A DNA stretch of 64,000 nucleotides from Rotaria macrura (taxonomy: Eukaryota; Rotifera; Eurotatoria; Philodinida; Philodinidae). The stretch covers positions 62,001-126,000 of the forward strand of contig OENT01000160.1 in NCBI GenBank assembly GCA_900239685.1, read 5' to 3'. The notes beneath the pieces were generated by a model, which ran no database searches, was not told where the DNA came from, and saw nothing but the letters and a program-made list of their open reading frames with translations. The stretch's first letter is position 1, and each line of letters begins with the position of its first letter. Below, in pieces: positions 12,884-25,930 of this stretch. The translations under genes were made by a program, and so were the position numbers.

Positions 12884-13326
12884 CAGACGAAATTTTTCAG
12901 AAACGCGTTAAAGGGCCCGAAAATGGACGGAAGACCGAGAAAAGTGAACATGTTTGGATGACAATTAACGTTCCCGATTGTGAGTGAAAAACGCTCACTT
13001 CCCCACCTTCTAGTGTGTTTAATCGCATTTTCAGCCAAAAACGCTTGTAAATGCATACAAAAAGCAGAAGTAGTGGTCGTTTATTGCATATTCGTTATAA
13101 GTGATTGGATCATAATAAGCGTTCTTAATTGTTAAAAAGACGACCAATATTTCGCTTTTTTTTATACATTTACAAGCGGTTTTCGGTTGAAAATCCGATT
13201 AAACGCATGAGAAGTTGTGAATGTGAGTGTTTTTCACTGACAATCGGGAAGGTGGATTGCCATCCAAACACTTCCACGTTTCTCAATTTTCGGGCGCTTA
13301 AACGCGTTTTTGAAAAATTTTGTCTG
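12884..13326. mobile_element. Foldback (long inverted-repeat) element
   Basis: Two imperfect arms of about 200 bp face each other (about 12884-13084 and 13126-13326) around a loop of about 40 bp. The ends read CAGACGAAATTTTTCAG on the left and, reversed, CAGACAAAATTTTTCAA on the right. Interior blocks such as AACGCGTT, CCCGAAAAT, TTCCCGATTGT and CGCTTGTAAATG match in inverted order. Similarity may continue about 15 bases beyond each end. No transposase is encoded. Short peptide frames on each arm mirror each other, which shows they come from the repeat. It is a MITE-like non-autonomous element of unknown superfamily; divergence between arms suggests it is not recent. Confidence 0.8.
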
Positions 13327-13709
13327 CTTCGATAATACTTGAAATAATCTGATTATAATTTTTTGACTATTGACTGAGTAATAAATTCCAAGCTAATATT
13401 GAGAGTGTAAGCAATAACGCCTGAATTTTAACTCACTTCTTTTAACTATTGTTGGATCTGAATAGAGAGTCGATCAATTCTTCTCCTTCTCGTTAAAAGA
13501 GAAAATCAAAATAAATGATTCTTTCTCATAACGACACATCATTGTTGAATGGCTGAAAAATTATTGAAGATCTTTCAATAGACTTTGTATTATATCAATT
13601 GTAATAACTATCGTACATCCATCTATTTATTACTAATATCTGCCTAACAAATGTCTTATTTTACTGATAAATCATTTTAGTAATTTTCTTCTGGTCACCA
13701 GACTAATCA
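13327..13709. other. Upstream region of the ADP-ribosyltransferase gene
   Basis: AT-rich and without a coding signal. Just before the next ATG there are two AG-ending pyrimidine-containing stretches (ending at 13680 and 13701) that could serve as 5' UTR or trans-splice acceptors. Confidence 0.35.
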
Positions 13710-14774
13710 ATGAATTCGTATCCGAAATCAAAGACAACAAGCGACTTTTATTATGCATGTCGGAATGGACACATCGATAAAGTTCTTGAACAATTACCAC
13801 GTATAACCTTAGAAGAAATCGATCAACTACAAGCAAATGGCTCTACAGCTCTTCATGCTGCATGTTTCTATGGTCATACAGAAATCGTCAAATTATTATT
13901 GGAGAAAGGCGCTAGTCGTTCAATACCGAACGCACACAACTGTTTACCGTATGATGAAGCTGAAAAAGATGAAATAAAAAGATTATTTCTACGTCCTTCA
14001 ACTATTCGATTTTCTGATGATGAATCTGGCCATATTGATTGGATGAAATGTGATACAGAAGCTGAATCGATTGCAAGCGATTATAGATATCGTCATAGCG
14101 GTTTTGGATGGCAAAGTAAAAATATTAGTCATCGTTTACACCATATCAAAATTGAAATGTCTCATACGGAATTAAATCGTATTAAAGCATTTCTTGATAC
14201 AACAGAAAAAGATCCTCTTTCTCTTCTTCGAGCCTATACAGTTGAGTCTGACTTTTATAAGAAATTAAATAGAGATTTAGCAGGAAAACATTTTGGTCAA
14301 GGAACAAATTTTGGTCTAACATACTTTATCGATTTCTTCTATAATAATCCAGCATTTAATCATTTATCGTATAAAGGCAAAGTTTATCGTGGTATGCCGA
14401 TGACACAAGATGATCTTAAACAGTATAGTGTCGGAGGAAAAGTTATGAATAAAGCATTCATGTCAACAACAAAAGATCAAAAAATAGCACAAGCATTTGC
14501 AACGAAAAATTTAACTTATCGTGAAAAACAACATGGTGAACGTGTTAAAATATCGGCACTTTGTACATATGAAATTATCAACGATCGAACTGGATTAAAT
14601 ATAGAAGGAATATCAGAATATAGAGATGAAAAAGAAGTTTTAGTTGGCCCATATTCAGCATTTACAATAAGAACAATACGTCAAGTGGTGGTAAATTATG
14701 TTGAAATCGATCTTCGAGAATGCGAAAAAGTAAATTATCAGGATGGTGATGATGATGATTTTGATGATGATTAG
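13710..14774 (+). CDS. Ankyrin-repeat / arginine-specific mono-ADP-ribosyltransferase, single exon
   Basis: An uninterrupted 354-residue frame; an in-frame TAA two codons upstream supports the ATG. Residues about 10-95 form two ankyrin repeats (GSTALHAACFYGHTEIVKLL). Residues about 140-340 form an R-S-E class ADP-ribosyltransferase of the ART type. The triad is visible: Arg227 in VYRGM, Ser252 in AFMSTT and the ExE pair Glu307/Glu309 in YRDEKEVLVGP. The ExE spacing is typical of enzymes that transfer ADP-ribose from NAD+ to arginine. There is no signal peptide or membrane segment, so it is probably cytosolic. The C-terminus is an acidic Asp-rich tail. The frame has no defect. It lies near two TIR genes, all potentially NAD+-linked. 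The protein target is unknown; the ankyrin repeats may choose it. Confidence 0.88.
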   Translation: MNSYPKSKTTSDFYYACRNGHIDKVLEQLPRITLEEIDQLQANGSTALHAACFYGHTEIVKLLLEKGASRSIPNAHNCLPYDEAEKDEIKRLFLRPSTIRFSDDESGHIDWMKCDTEAESIASDYRYRHSGFGWQSKNISHRLHHIKIEMSHTELNRIKAFLDTTEKDPLSLLRAYTVESDFYKKLNRDLAGKHFGQGTNFGLTYFIDFFYNNPAFNHLSYKGKVYRGMPMTQDDLKQYSVGGKVMNKAFMSTTKDQKIAQAFATKNLTYREKQHGERVKISALCTYEIINDRTGLNIEGISEYRDEKEVLVGPYSAFTIRTIRQVVVNYVEIDLRECEKVNYQDGDDDDFDDD

Positions 14775-14780
14775 AATAAA
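14775..14780 (+). terminator. Polyadenylation signal of the ADP-ribosyltransferase gene
   Basis: A canonical AATAAA lies at once after the stop codon, implying a very short 3' UTR. Confidence 0.55.
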
Positions 14781-16070
14781 ACATTGATGAGAGTGTTCAT
14801 TCAATTAGTACTGAATATGTTCATTTGAATTTTTTCTTATTATAAATACATTTTATAATTTCACTGACCTGGATAAACTCTTTAGTACTGAAATAGTATA
14901 TTACCAACATATACGTAGAGAATGTTACACCATAACTTGTACAGTATCAGATAGTAGTTATGAGTAGTTGCCGATAGTAGCAAAACTGTTATTAAAAATT
15001 TAGATCCTTCACAGTTGGTATTCACAAGATTTTATTTCATTTTTGGACACAAAAAAAAAGATATTTGACTTTCGAAACATCTTGACACAGAAGATCATTT
15101 TATGGGAAGGCAAAAATGTCTTTTTCGAGTCGAGTTTTTACAATTCAAAATATGGATTGAAAGTAAATGAAATCTTTCTACTCGATGGAAAATCAACTCA
15201 CGTCAAAAAGGATGGATTGCATCGCAATTCTTTTTAAAATTTACCTGATACAAATAAATGTTTCAGACAAAATTAATCCGAAGTATGTTAAGCATTGTTC
15301 AAATTTTAGTGTAAGATTATCTTGACTGGTTGTTGAACCAATTATTCCAAGATATTCTACAACTATTGGAATAAGAATTAATGAAATATTGAATAATTTG
15401 ATTGACATTAGCGAGAAATCCGATCTCTGTTTTTTATTTGTGTAATCCGACGTATCTAGTATTGTTTTATCATGCAAGATACGACCAATATTTTTTATAA
15501 ATCTTATTTCATAATGTGTGAATGATTCTTTTCGATCATAAGATTCTTTATTTGAAATTGACACTATGTGGTTTATTATTTTCATCTATTCATACAAACT
15601 GAAGTTCATGTTTAGTCCGTATTGAAACTATGTGGTATGCTCTACAATATTAAATGGCTCACAATGTCAAACGACATATTTCACAATCAATGATGAACCT
15701 TGCCATGGGTATAAACCAGTGATCTGTAATCTACTGAAGAATCTGATCTGATTTTGCTATTAAATTAAGGGTATCAGAAGTATTATATGAATGAGTTTGT
15801 CTTACCTCGTAAAATTTTTGAAAAGTTGTAAAAAAAAGAGCATTCATTCTCGGTCTTCGTTGACGTCTTACGAAGCTAGAGTTTCCTACGTAGCATACAA
15901 CGTGCTATCATTTCTTCTATGAGTGGACTGGTTAAATTTCATACGTGTGAAACAAACGTCCAAGTCATGACATATGATTCTTTTCATGGTCTTACATATT
16001 CCAGACCAAATCAGTTAAAACAGATGTGTAGATATAGGATTTGGTCTCTAAAAATATAGAGAAACGTAGA
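14781..16070. other. Intergenic stretch
   Basis: AT-rich and without recognised genes. A 114-codon minus-strand frame (15241-15585) has no recognisable motif and no supporting exon neighbours; I do not call it a gene. Confidence 0.5.
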
Positions 16071-16769
16071 CTAATAAAAGGATTAAATGTGTTTTGATTT
16101 TGAGCACCACAGAATATGACAACTGAGCATCGATTTAATTGTATGTGAAAAGAGCACCGATTTAATTACACGTGAAATGAGGACCAAATTAACAGACAAT
16201 ATAAATGAGATAAACTCATTAAAAACCGATCGAACTTGCAGTATGCATGGTGACAAGTATCGCTTTGCAATTAAGCTCTGCGCGAATCAGTTAATTTCAT
16301 GACTATTAATTTATGAGATCCAGCGGACGTATGTTTCACATATAAATCAATATTAGTAAATTCGTAAGAATTTCTGTCAATCAAGGCAAAATGTCAAACA
16401 ATGAATTTCACGTTAGAAATCTCGTAAAAACTCTCGATGAGGATAATCCAATAGTACAATAGCATCAAGTATCTAAGTATCGTTCCACGAATTTAACCGA
16501 TTCTACTAAATATTCATATAGTTGTAGCCAATATCGGAAATATCCATTATGCCGATATGAAATACAAGTTTACGTTCCAGACAATATATTAAAAACAATT
16601 CTTCATAATATTAATAGTTATTGTGTCATTATTGTATTTATTAACTATCTATTGTTTCTACTTTTCTCGTAAAGAGTACTATTTTATTGTGCTCATTTCA
16701 CACACAATTAAATCGGTGCTCAGTTATCATATTCTGTGATGCTCAAAACACTTCTCGCCCCTAATAAAA
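16071..16769. mobile_element. Mutator-like miniature element with 9-bp target-site duplication
   Basis: The 9-bp direct repeat CTAATAAAA flanks the element (16071-16079 and 16761-16769). Inside lie inverted terminal repeats of roughly 90 bp: on the left GTGTTTTG, TTTGAGCACCACAGAATATG, ACTGAGCA and CGATTTAATTG; on the right the reverse complement of GTGTTTTGAGCATC, CACAGAATATGATA and ACTGAGCACCGATTTAATTG. The arms align right up to the target duplication, with a 6-bp local duplication in the left arm. The 681-bp interior has no transposase frame. Long inverted repeats with a 9-bp duplication fit Mutator-like elements. Identical target copies suggest a fairly young insertion. Confidence 0.8.
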
Positions 16770-19454
16770 TTGCTTCTGTAAAGTTTCACTCAACCAGTCA
16801 AAATAAAAAAAGAAGCAATGGTGTGATATTTTTTATAGAGTCGTCCTTCGAAGTATGAAGCTTTTAGAAGGAAACCATATTCATATGGCCACCCGATCCA
16901 AAATGGAAGGGTAGCACGGTACGTTTAACAACATCATTGAAAATCTGTTTTCGTAAAAATAAAATTATAACTATTTTACCTGAGTTAAATTTGCCTCAAC
17001 TTAATAGAAATAAACGACTATGATTAGTATATTTCTCTTGGAAACTAAGTGAACATGTGGATTTGAAAACGTTACGGACTGTATTCCAAGTCATGCTCAT
17101 CAATCGTTACATAAAATAGGAAAAACTAGTAGTTCAAAGATTATCCACATGTTACAGCTCAAAATCGATCCGAAAAATAATAGAGATGAGTGGCGTGCGA
17201 TGAAAGATCAATATATCAGTCCAAAAATGAAAAATTGTACAGTGTTATGATCATCTGTGTCTGGTCAATTGTGTTGCCTAAGGATTTGAAATTTTATCGA
17301 CTTAGCAATAGATCACGTATTAGATTTTTTCTAAAAGAGAACCTTTTAACTAAGCCCTTTAAAACATGAAATTTATATTAAAGTGTCAATTTACTTCTGA
17401 TATTGAACAATTCCTCCGTCTAGACTTCATTATCAATCTCATTTTTTTCCTCGAACTCTCAGAGGCTAGCAAAAAACTACTAAAAATAATGCAGTTTCAC
17501 GAAAACACTTGAAAATACTATTTTAATCTTGTGTCAAACGAAAATAGAGGCATGCAAAATTATGTACACGATACTTCTAGTATTTATTCAAGTGTCGTAG
17601 CATACTGTTATTTCATTGCCGAATACCTCGCAACCTTATCTTTTGCAGTTAAATTGAATGATCGAATAGAAAGGTTACGGATCAACTGCTTACAGTAACT
17701 ATGGTCGTTGGTAATTCCAAGATTGAACTTGACTGATTTGATCTAGAGTGTACTTGGGTTCATTCTAGGTGTCATGAAGATAATTATATACCATCAAAAC
17801 TCGATGGTACGAATAATTGTTGTCGAATACATGATCCGTGCTACAACATAAGTTCTGGGAGAGTTGTTCATCAAAGTAAGCCATATATGACTGGAACCAG
17901 CTAGTCAACGAAGCTATTCAATGTACTGATAAACTAGGAACATGTGTTCCCAATACTTGAGAGAGTGATCAATGTACATCTGTGAACTCATCGGATACGA
18001 AGATTTTGCTCAAATACCTAAGATCAGTACTCCTTGGTATATTGCTTCGTGAAAGCTCTATCGATATGAATACTGATTCTCAAAGGTGTGTAACTACCAA
18101 ATCAATTCTATAAAACACACAAAATCATTTTTCTGTTCATTGTCAACAATAGATTCTCTGATAATGTACTGTATGCACTGAAAATAAATGAAAAAGCAAG
18201 GTTGACAAATGATTCCAGTATTTTTCAAACGACTTCACTCAGTCAATAATACTAAGTATTATCTATTGTGTATCTCAGAGAGCACGATGAGCTCAATTCA
18301 AAAGGTCTTTTTTATCTGAATATGTTCGATTCACGCTCGGTATAGTATTGAAAATTTACACCATTCGACATGATCAATCCAATGATTGATCTAATGTTAT
18401 GATGATCAATTAAACTAATCAGATTTTTAAAACCTAAATAAGACGAGCTTTTCGATGTTACATTATTTAACGATCGAGTTGAGAAATTCTGCATGAAAAA
18501 AAATGTTCCGTATTCTATAGATTTAGACGAACTGGTTAATCTTAGCTCGTATTACTTTAAATAACTAATACTGAGATCTGTAAAAGGAATACGTTAGGAA
18601 CAGTTTCTACGGTTTCATTTGATCATTTGATTTTGAAGTCTATTCCAATAAAAGACAGCATCTCACTCGATACATGCCTAGCGTATTTTCTTATAAATCA
18701 GCAGAGAATGAAGAACCAATGTTGAACTTGTTAAGGGTATATAGTTTTTAGCATATCTTGGTCGAAGTATTTCATGTGCGATATTTGAAACTTTTCACTT
18801 TCACTCTCTTGAAATCATCTGAACAAAAGGTGCTGATATTTCTATGCATCAACAGACAAACTGTTCAAGCTTGTGTTCCGTATCCAAAACGATCGTTACA
18901 AACAAAGTATACATTTTATGTGAGACACCATTAGCATTACATAATATATCTATTAAGTTCGACAAAAATAGTATTGGCCTGTCACTATAAATTATTTCAT
19001 CGGCGTGTATTATATTTTGTTGTTGAATTAGATTTATTGAATGTTTCAAACAACTGAAACTACTGTGTTCGAAATGAAGCTCATCAAGTCACACATTGTT
19101 CGGTTTCAAATCCAGATTTATTTCCCAAACAGAATGCAGACCGGGGAGCGATGGTGACTAGGATTGACTATTAATTCAAATGTCCCCGATGCTAAATGGC
19201 TATCATGTAGAACCTTTTATCTTCTAAGTTTCCGAAACTAGCAGGTCTCGTTAGTTGTATTGATCATGATATGAGAAAAATCAGTAGATAGATCACATCG
19301 AACGGTTGTTGTTCACGGGTGTATCATCAAGCAGATCAGTAATAAATCCGTCTTTTATTTTCTTAGCCACAACATTGTATAAATGAACGAACGAGGAAAA
19401 AACCTAAGGGCACTTCGAAAAGACATGATGAAGTTAAAAATAACTATACTGTAT

Positions 19455-19470
19455 ATATATATATATATCA
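19455..19470. repeat. (TA)n microsatellite
   Basis: A short uninterrupted run of alternating T and A in non-coding DNA. Confidence 0.7.
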
Positions 19471-22400
19471 AGATCAGGATACATATGTATATCGTATATG
19501 TTTATATATGTTCGATAGCAGAGCAGAAGAAAGAAAAAAGAAAAAAGGAAAATACCATGCAAAACTAATTTACACTATAACAATGGTACATAGAATACTT
19601 TTGGACAATGTTTTAACCGTGTTGATTCTTATGTAATGATAAAAAAGCATGGTTCTTTTTTATTGAGAAGCGTTCCTTGGAATCTAAAAATTTCTGTCAA
19701 AAGAGTTCGTGATTAAATGATATTAATTGCAGTATCTGAAATTTACTTAATAGAAATCTATGAAAAAATGACGGAACATAAGATTAACCAGTGAGACGAT
19801 TAATCTATGCAATTGTCAAAACAATTTCTCGAAATTGGTAGCGTTCAATCTATTGTGTTGGATAAGTCATAATGCAAAGATGAAATCATTTGATTGTGTT
19901 GTATTTTCGACAGATTATTACTATCATAGCATTGAACTAACTGACGACGAAACCAAAACCGATAAAAAAAGGTTCCCATTTATCATCTTTAATCTTTTGT
20001 CAATTAGCATTTGATTCATTTTTTTTCTATGAAACAGCATGAAAGAAGAAGCTCGAAATTTTGATTGCACAACAAGTGGTAATGAAATTCATAGTTAAGA
20101 GACGTCTCGTAGGAGATATACTAACATGGAACAGTATATCATGGAAAGACTGCAAAAAGTATTCTCCAATCATTTTTGTAAGAATTCGGGAGACTAGATA
20201 AACTTTAGATGTCGAAAGAAAATCATTCGATATGTTTTATTGTAAAATAGAATAATAAGATGATTTTTTAATGAGTTTATAGATTATTCAAATCGAAACC
20301 TTCGTGTATTTGTCTCTCACTGGTTAAAGAGTATATTTTTATCGTCCTTGACATATTTCATGATAAGAAAAGTTAAAGCGTCAGAAATAAATAGAACAGA
20401 GATAACTTGAAAGAAAAACAAATGACAACCTAGCAGAATGATCACATTTTCAAGAGCAATCGAACCAACTAGGACAGTATGAGTTGACTGGACGTATTCA
20501 CATGAGCAAAGAACACAACCCACGGTGGTATTCAATTTTATTTAGAATACAAAAATCTGTCTGTCTACATCTTTTCTTCGATAGAGAGTACTATCATTGC
20601 GTGTGAGCTCGAGTTGACATTGTTTGGTGCATTTTTTTATGACAACAGTTCTTGATCGCAAATACCAAAACCGGCCTCTATTGACTCATATGCACTAAAA
20701 TTATAATCCAAATACCATATTCTTCTCTTGCAAAGTATATTCGACGGAAATATGCACTCAATATGTTTCTGTTTACCATCTTTTCATAGGGCAAGCTTCC
20801 ATTGTTTTCTTTTCGTTGAATAGAGGTTCCATATGTATTTTCCATTATTATCGATGCTTGCGGCATCAAGTCAAGACTTTAATAAATAGCATGCTCATCA
20901 CATCATCACCACTTCTCATGGTACTAACTTGACTTTGTTGAAAGCTGTGACTTAAAAACGTATGGATTCAATTCATGGTTTGATGAGACTATTTTTTTTT
21001 TGCCTCACTGGCATCGAAATTTTCAACCCAATGTTATAAAGAGAGGAACAGTGGAAGAGCATTACTAACAACAATTATATTTTCACGCTCGATTTACAGG
21101 AATAAACCATATGCAATGAAGCGTTTCAATTAACCAAGTAATTTCACTAACCTACTCAAATTCGATTGAATCGATCGTTTGAATTCATGAAAATTGCATT
21201 TTCACGCAGTATATCTATTTCTTCAGTTAAAGTCTGAATATAAAATAAATCTAAACTAGCAATAACCCCACTTATGAATGAGTGTACACACATAATTCCC
21301 AACGTAAATATTTACGCACAAAAAATCGTCGTCATTATCTGTGTCTCTTTTGCTCTTAGCATGAGCGTGTTCGATTTTACTTCAAACGAACAGCATCAAA
21401 TCTTTGAAAGACCTATTCTCTTGTATTTTTTTAATTTTCTATTAATGTGTTATATCTCAATGATAAAAATGTAATCTTCAACTAACAATAGATGCACTAA
21501 AAGATTCTTTTCTCCGTTTAAAAAATGTAAGGATTGCAGTTGGTACACAAAGACTTTGCCTTCACCAGTTGAAACTTGGCGTTGCATTGAAAAGCATACA
21601 ATTTCTTTGGAAAAGAAAAATCCTTGATCTTCCTATCTTATCAGTAATCAATTGACTACCTTACCTAACAATCTATAAAAGAAGGACATATTAGATGAAC
21701 TCTTGAAACGAATTGCCGTTTTTTTTTCTTTTTACATTTAATCGTTCTAAAGTACCATAAATTTTATCTATATCAAATGAAATTTTATAATCTATGTGTA
21801 GATATAATTTGACCAACTTTTCATTCTCTTTTTCTCAAACACTTAGCTTGACGAATACAGATACATAGACAAACACACCCATACACATGCACTAATCTAA
21901 ACATATTCTTGAAAAAATTAATTACATCAAACGATTTTCAAATATAATTTTTTAACATATCGTATGATTTTAAACATGTATAGTAACATGATCTTACAAG
22001 ATCAAATTTTTCTCATATAACAATACATGAAAATGAAAGCGTATTACATCATTGTAGTCAATATGTATTTTTTTCCTCTTCATTTAAAATCATAATAAAT
22101 GTATCACTTACGTAAAAATTAAACTTTCATGTAAAATTCTTCTTTATAGTGTATATATTGGTAATGATACAACGAACAAAGATTTTTTTGCTTGTTTCTC
22201 CGAAATCCTTTCGATATTCGTAATAACTTGTATTATTCTAAAACAGTAAAAGGCGAAATATTCATGAAATCCTGACTTTTGCAATCGATTTATCATCCGA
22301 AAATGATTTGAACCTTAGGGAGGAGAGGACATTACAGGTAAATGAGGTACGAAAGTAAAGATCACGCGATTCATCGAATTAATAACTATGTATTCATGTA

Positions 22401-23485
22401 TATGTTAGCGTGCAACTTTGATTTATCGATTCGATTTTTTTCGATGACATGAAAATGTGTATGTACAATGTTTGATTCATAGTTAAAGTTGTTCACATAT
22501 TCAACTAAGTGTGTTGTCAAGTAAAAGAGAAAAAAAATGGTAAAGTAAATGTAGTCTTGTGCTTTCTCTTGAATTACATTATATGTCTGGCCCAGCGCCA
22601 GAACAAACTCTTCTTTCTACTTATGATTACCTGCTAAAATTTTCATCAGTTTTAACACAAATTCTTCGTGCTTTTTTTCTCACGGCACACTTCTTTTTCT
22701 CTGTCATTTTATAAGTTATAATTCTTGGCATGGACTAGGCTTGGTAAGACGCCAAATTATTTCTTCTGTGTGACTTTTTTCTTTAGTTTTGTAAATCAGG
22801 TCACTCGTTGTTATGTATTCTTCTATTACTCTCATTTCATATGTTGGAGTACGTAGTACACGATAACAGCACATTCGAACGACAAGACATCGTCAGTATC
22901 AACTTTCTGTTGTTACAATCTTCGTAGATTTTCATTCTTATTCTTTCTCATGTGTCTTCTATTCATAGAAACAAAGTTGTAGAGGAAGAAAAAAAAATTA
23001 TATATAGATATCTGTTTCATTTTTCAGGCTTCTCGCATTTTGCCGGCAAGAAGAGAATGAGAACGCATTTATAAACAGTATTCAATCCAACAAATGTTAT
23101 TGGCATTCGGCCAAGTACGCTCGCATTGTCGAACATCATGTGATTTCAACGGAGGAAAAGAAAGAAGAAACGAAGAACAATTGTTCTCTTCTCTTAACCA
23201 ATGATTTTTCCTATTGGTTGGCTCGTGCACTACCCTCACAATCTAACATACAGACAAATGTGATGGATGGATAGAGAGAGCAGCTGTTCCTCCGTTCTTT
23301 TTATGTATGTGTGTTGTGTCGTGCAGCTGATTCGCCGTTAATGAAAACATAAGATATCCTTTTTTTTTCTTTTTTTCTGCTTTTGTGCTTTCTCTTGGTC
23401 GCCGTTCGTTCGCATTCTTTTCTGTTTCTGTCTCTCTCTATTCTTCTCTCGCACTCTCTTTTCTGTGTTTCTATTATTACCCTCA

Positions 23486-23526
23486 CGCACGCACACACAC
23501 ACACACATACACAAATATACACATAT
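23486..23526. repeat. (CA)n-rich microsatellite
   Basis: Runs of CACACA with a few interruptions upstream of TFAP4. It explains several overlapping open frames of low complexity on both strands between 23301 and 23749. Confidence 0.8.
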
Positions 23527-23829
23527 TCTCGTCGACATCATCGAATTCGTTCGCATCACTATTGTTAGTTGTCTACGTACTTTTTTACTACGACTAATTC
23601 TTCAAATATATATACAAGGATTTTATATTTTTTCAAAAAAAAAGACCCGTACGTATGAATGGATTCCCTCCGTCCTTTCTACAATTACTGATGTTTATTT
23701 TCTTTTTTCTCCTTCGTCTGATGTTGTGTTCTCCGTCTACTCCATCTGATGTGTATGTGTGACAAATCTCTTTTTTTTTCTTTTCTATACTAGAGAAAAA
23801 AATACGCTACAAACGTATACTCATCGTGA

Positions 23830-25930
23830 ATGTCCTTTTGTCATGCGAACAATAAAATAACTGATCAAGCATTATTATTATCATCGAAAACAAAACGCCA
23901 GCATGTACATGTAATGCCTGAATCGTCACTTTTACAACATAAATTACCAGCAAATAATTCTACTACGACTGGTCACGTTAGGTATGTTCAACAAGAAGAG
24001 AATAGGAAAGAGAAAGAAGAGAACAACATGGCGTCTTTCCGCATGTGTGCGCATACGTATGTGTAGAATGAATGGTGTTTGGCAGATAGTCAAAAGAGAA
24101 TTTTCTCTCGTTCACTATATGAACTGAATTGGAATACGATACACCAATATGCGTAAGATGTTTGTTCCGTTCTTCGCTCGTGAACACATATGTATGTATA
24201 TATATGCTCAGTATGGTTCAGTTTAACAATGAATATAAAGAAAAGAAAAGAGCAGATCTACTTGCATGTCATCACTTCTTCAATTCATATTACGCGTTGA
24301 TAGACAGGCTGTCAGTGTGTTGAATGAGTAGCTAGTAGAATACAGAAGAGATTACATTGCATTCACATATCTTATCTTGTTTGAATAAATACATATACAT
24401 ATATATATATATACATGAATCGTTTTTGTTTCTAGCCGTGCTAGCACTGATATGACTCCAAATTCTCAACTAGAACATGAAAAACGTGTGCGACGTGAAA
24501 TCGCTAATTCCAATGAACGTCGTCGTATGCAATCAATAAATACGGGTTTTCAAAGTTTGAAAATTCTCATTCCTCATTCCTGTGGTGAAAAACTTAGTAA
24601 AGTATGCTGTATATAAATTTTATAGAAGAGAAATACAAGAAACTTGTTTTTGTTTCTTTTCCGAAGGCATGCATTCTACAACGAGCTGCTGATCATATTA
24701 AGAGTCTTGAAAATGAAAAACTTAAATTACAATCTCAAAATGAACAATTTCGTATATTAATAAAAAGTTTTCAAATTGATTCAACAAGTGTTTTACAAAC
24801 ACAGCAACGTTTATCAACCAATGGTAAGGTTCTTTTTCTTTGTCTTGTGGTTATAGAGAACAACAAAAAAAAGCACTGTTGTTGTTGACAGTTAGTTATC
24901 GATTAACCTTGACATAAATTTGACATAGACAAATATCTCTTATAGAATCGGATGAAACTGTTCTATTACTTGGTAATAACGATGAAACAAAACCCATAGT
25001 AAATAATGTATTTGATGATGTCAAAAATCGTCATACATATTGGCATGCACAATATGTTCAAACACAAAAAGATGAACAACAACCATCACCAGTAAGTGCG
25101 AAACGTCCACATAGGGAGAAAAAAGGCTTCTTCTCTTTTTTTTCTACCGTCTTTTCTTCACAGCAAATCGATAAATATTATCGAACTGTTAAACAATCAA
25201 CACCAACCGCAACATCAGATACAGCATATATGATTGTTAAACAGAGTCAACCTGGTCAACGTTACTATAAAACGAATTCACTCGATCAAAATAATGATAA
25301 TGGCATTGTTATCGTTGAACGATGTCAAGTTCGAACACAAAATATTGATGCGAATAATACTGTATCACGACGAAATTTACAAACTATTGTCGAAGCGATA
25401 CGTCATTTAGAAGGTGATGATGTGCTAGCTAATATAAATCAAACACAGCAGTCGTCTTCGTCGTCATCGTCATCATCATCATCATCATATCAAAAAGAAG
25501 ATTTACCAGCACAAATTAAAGCAATGATTAATGAAAAATTTCAACAAACAAATAATAAAAATCCATCATCACCATCATCAACAAATACAATATATCAACA
25601 AACGATAAATATTCATGAACAACAACCAACAACATCTATTAATCATACGATTGATGATCTACATCAGAGGCCACCAAAGAAACGAAAAATAACGTATAAT
25701 GAAATTGAGGATACAATTATACATAAACAAGGTATTCATATGAATACGTTGATCATAATTGATACATTTCTATAGATTGATTTTAATCTATTATAGATTT
25801 ACCACCTATATCAAGTCCAGAAGTTCATCATCATGAACAAATATCAAATGAATCATCACCACCATTAACAGTCGCTCGATTATTACAAGAACATTTAATA
25901 CATCGTACTTTACGTTATACACCCCATTAA
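23830..25930 (+). CDS. TFAP4: Transcription factor AP-4 homologue (bHLH-leucine zipper)
   Basis: Six exons join in frame: 23830-23981, 24436-24601, 24667-24823, 24946-25091, 25164-25731 and 25797-25930, giving 440 residues. A TGA directly before the ATG supports the start. Residues about 68-126 are a bHLH domain nearly identical to vertebrate AP-4 (RREIANSNERRRMQSIN, FQSLK, GEKLSK), followed by a leucine-zipper-like helix (SLENEKLKLQSQNEQF). A second AP-4 hallmark, SRRNLQTIVEAIRHLEG, occurs in exon 5, where the human protein has a closely similar block. Exon 5 also has a run of 12 serines and a nuclear-localisation-like PPKKRK. AP-4 binds symmetrical CAGCTG E-boxes as a homodimer and regulates proliferation genes. 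The exon 2/3 junction falls inside the bHLH, after GEKLSK. Introns are 454, 65, 122, 72 and 65 bp. The gene looks complete and functional. Confidence 0.95.

Larger units (their letters stand above)
16770..23829. other. Long intergenic region upstream of TFAP4
   Basis: About 7 kb of AT-rich sequence without a recognised coding exon. Open frames are short and compositional. The last 1.3 kb before the gene is richer in T/C tracts and contains a (CA)n block, and probably holds the promoter and 5' UTR, but no specific element can be named. Confidence 0.5.

Noticed and set aside
12862-13335. Two similar short peptides on opposite strands
   Set aside because: They mirror each other because they lie on the two arms of the foldback element; there is no evidence of a gene.
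23301-23749. Several overlapping frames on both strands
   Set aside because: They are low-complexity translations of T/C-rich and (CA)n sequence upstream of TFAP4.
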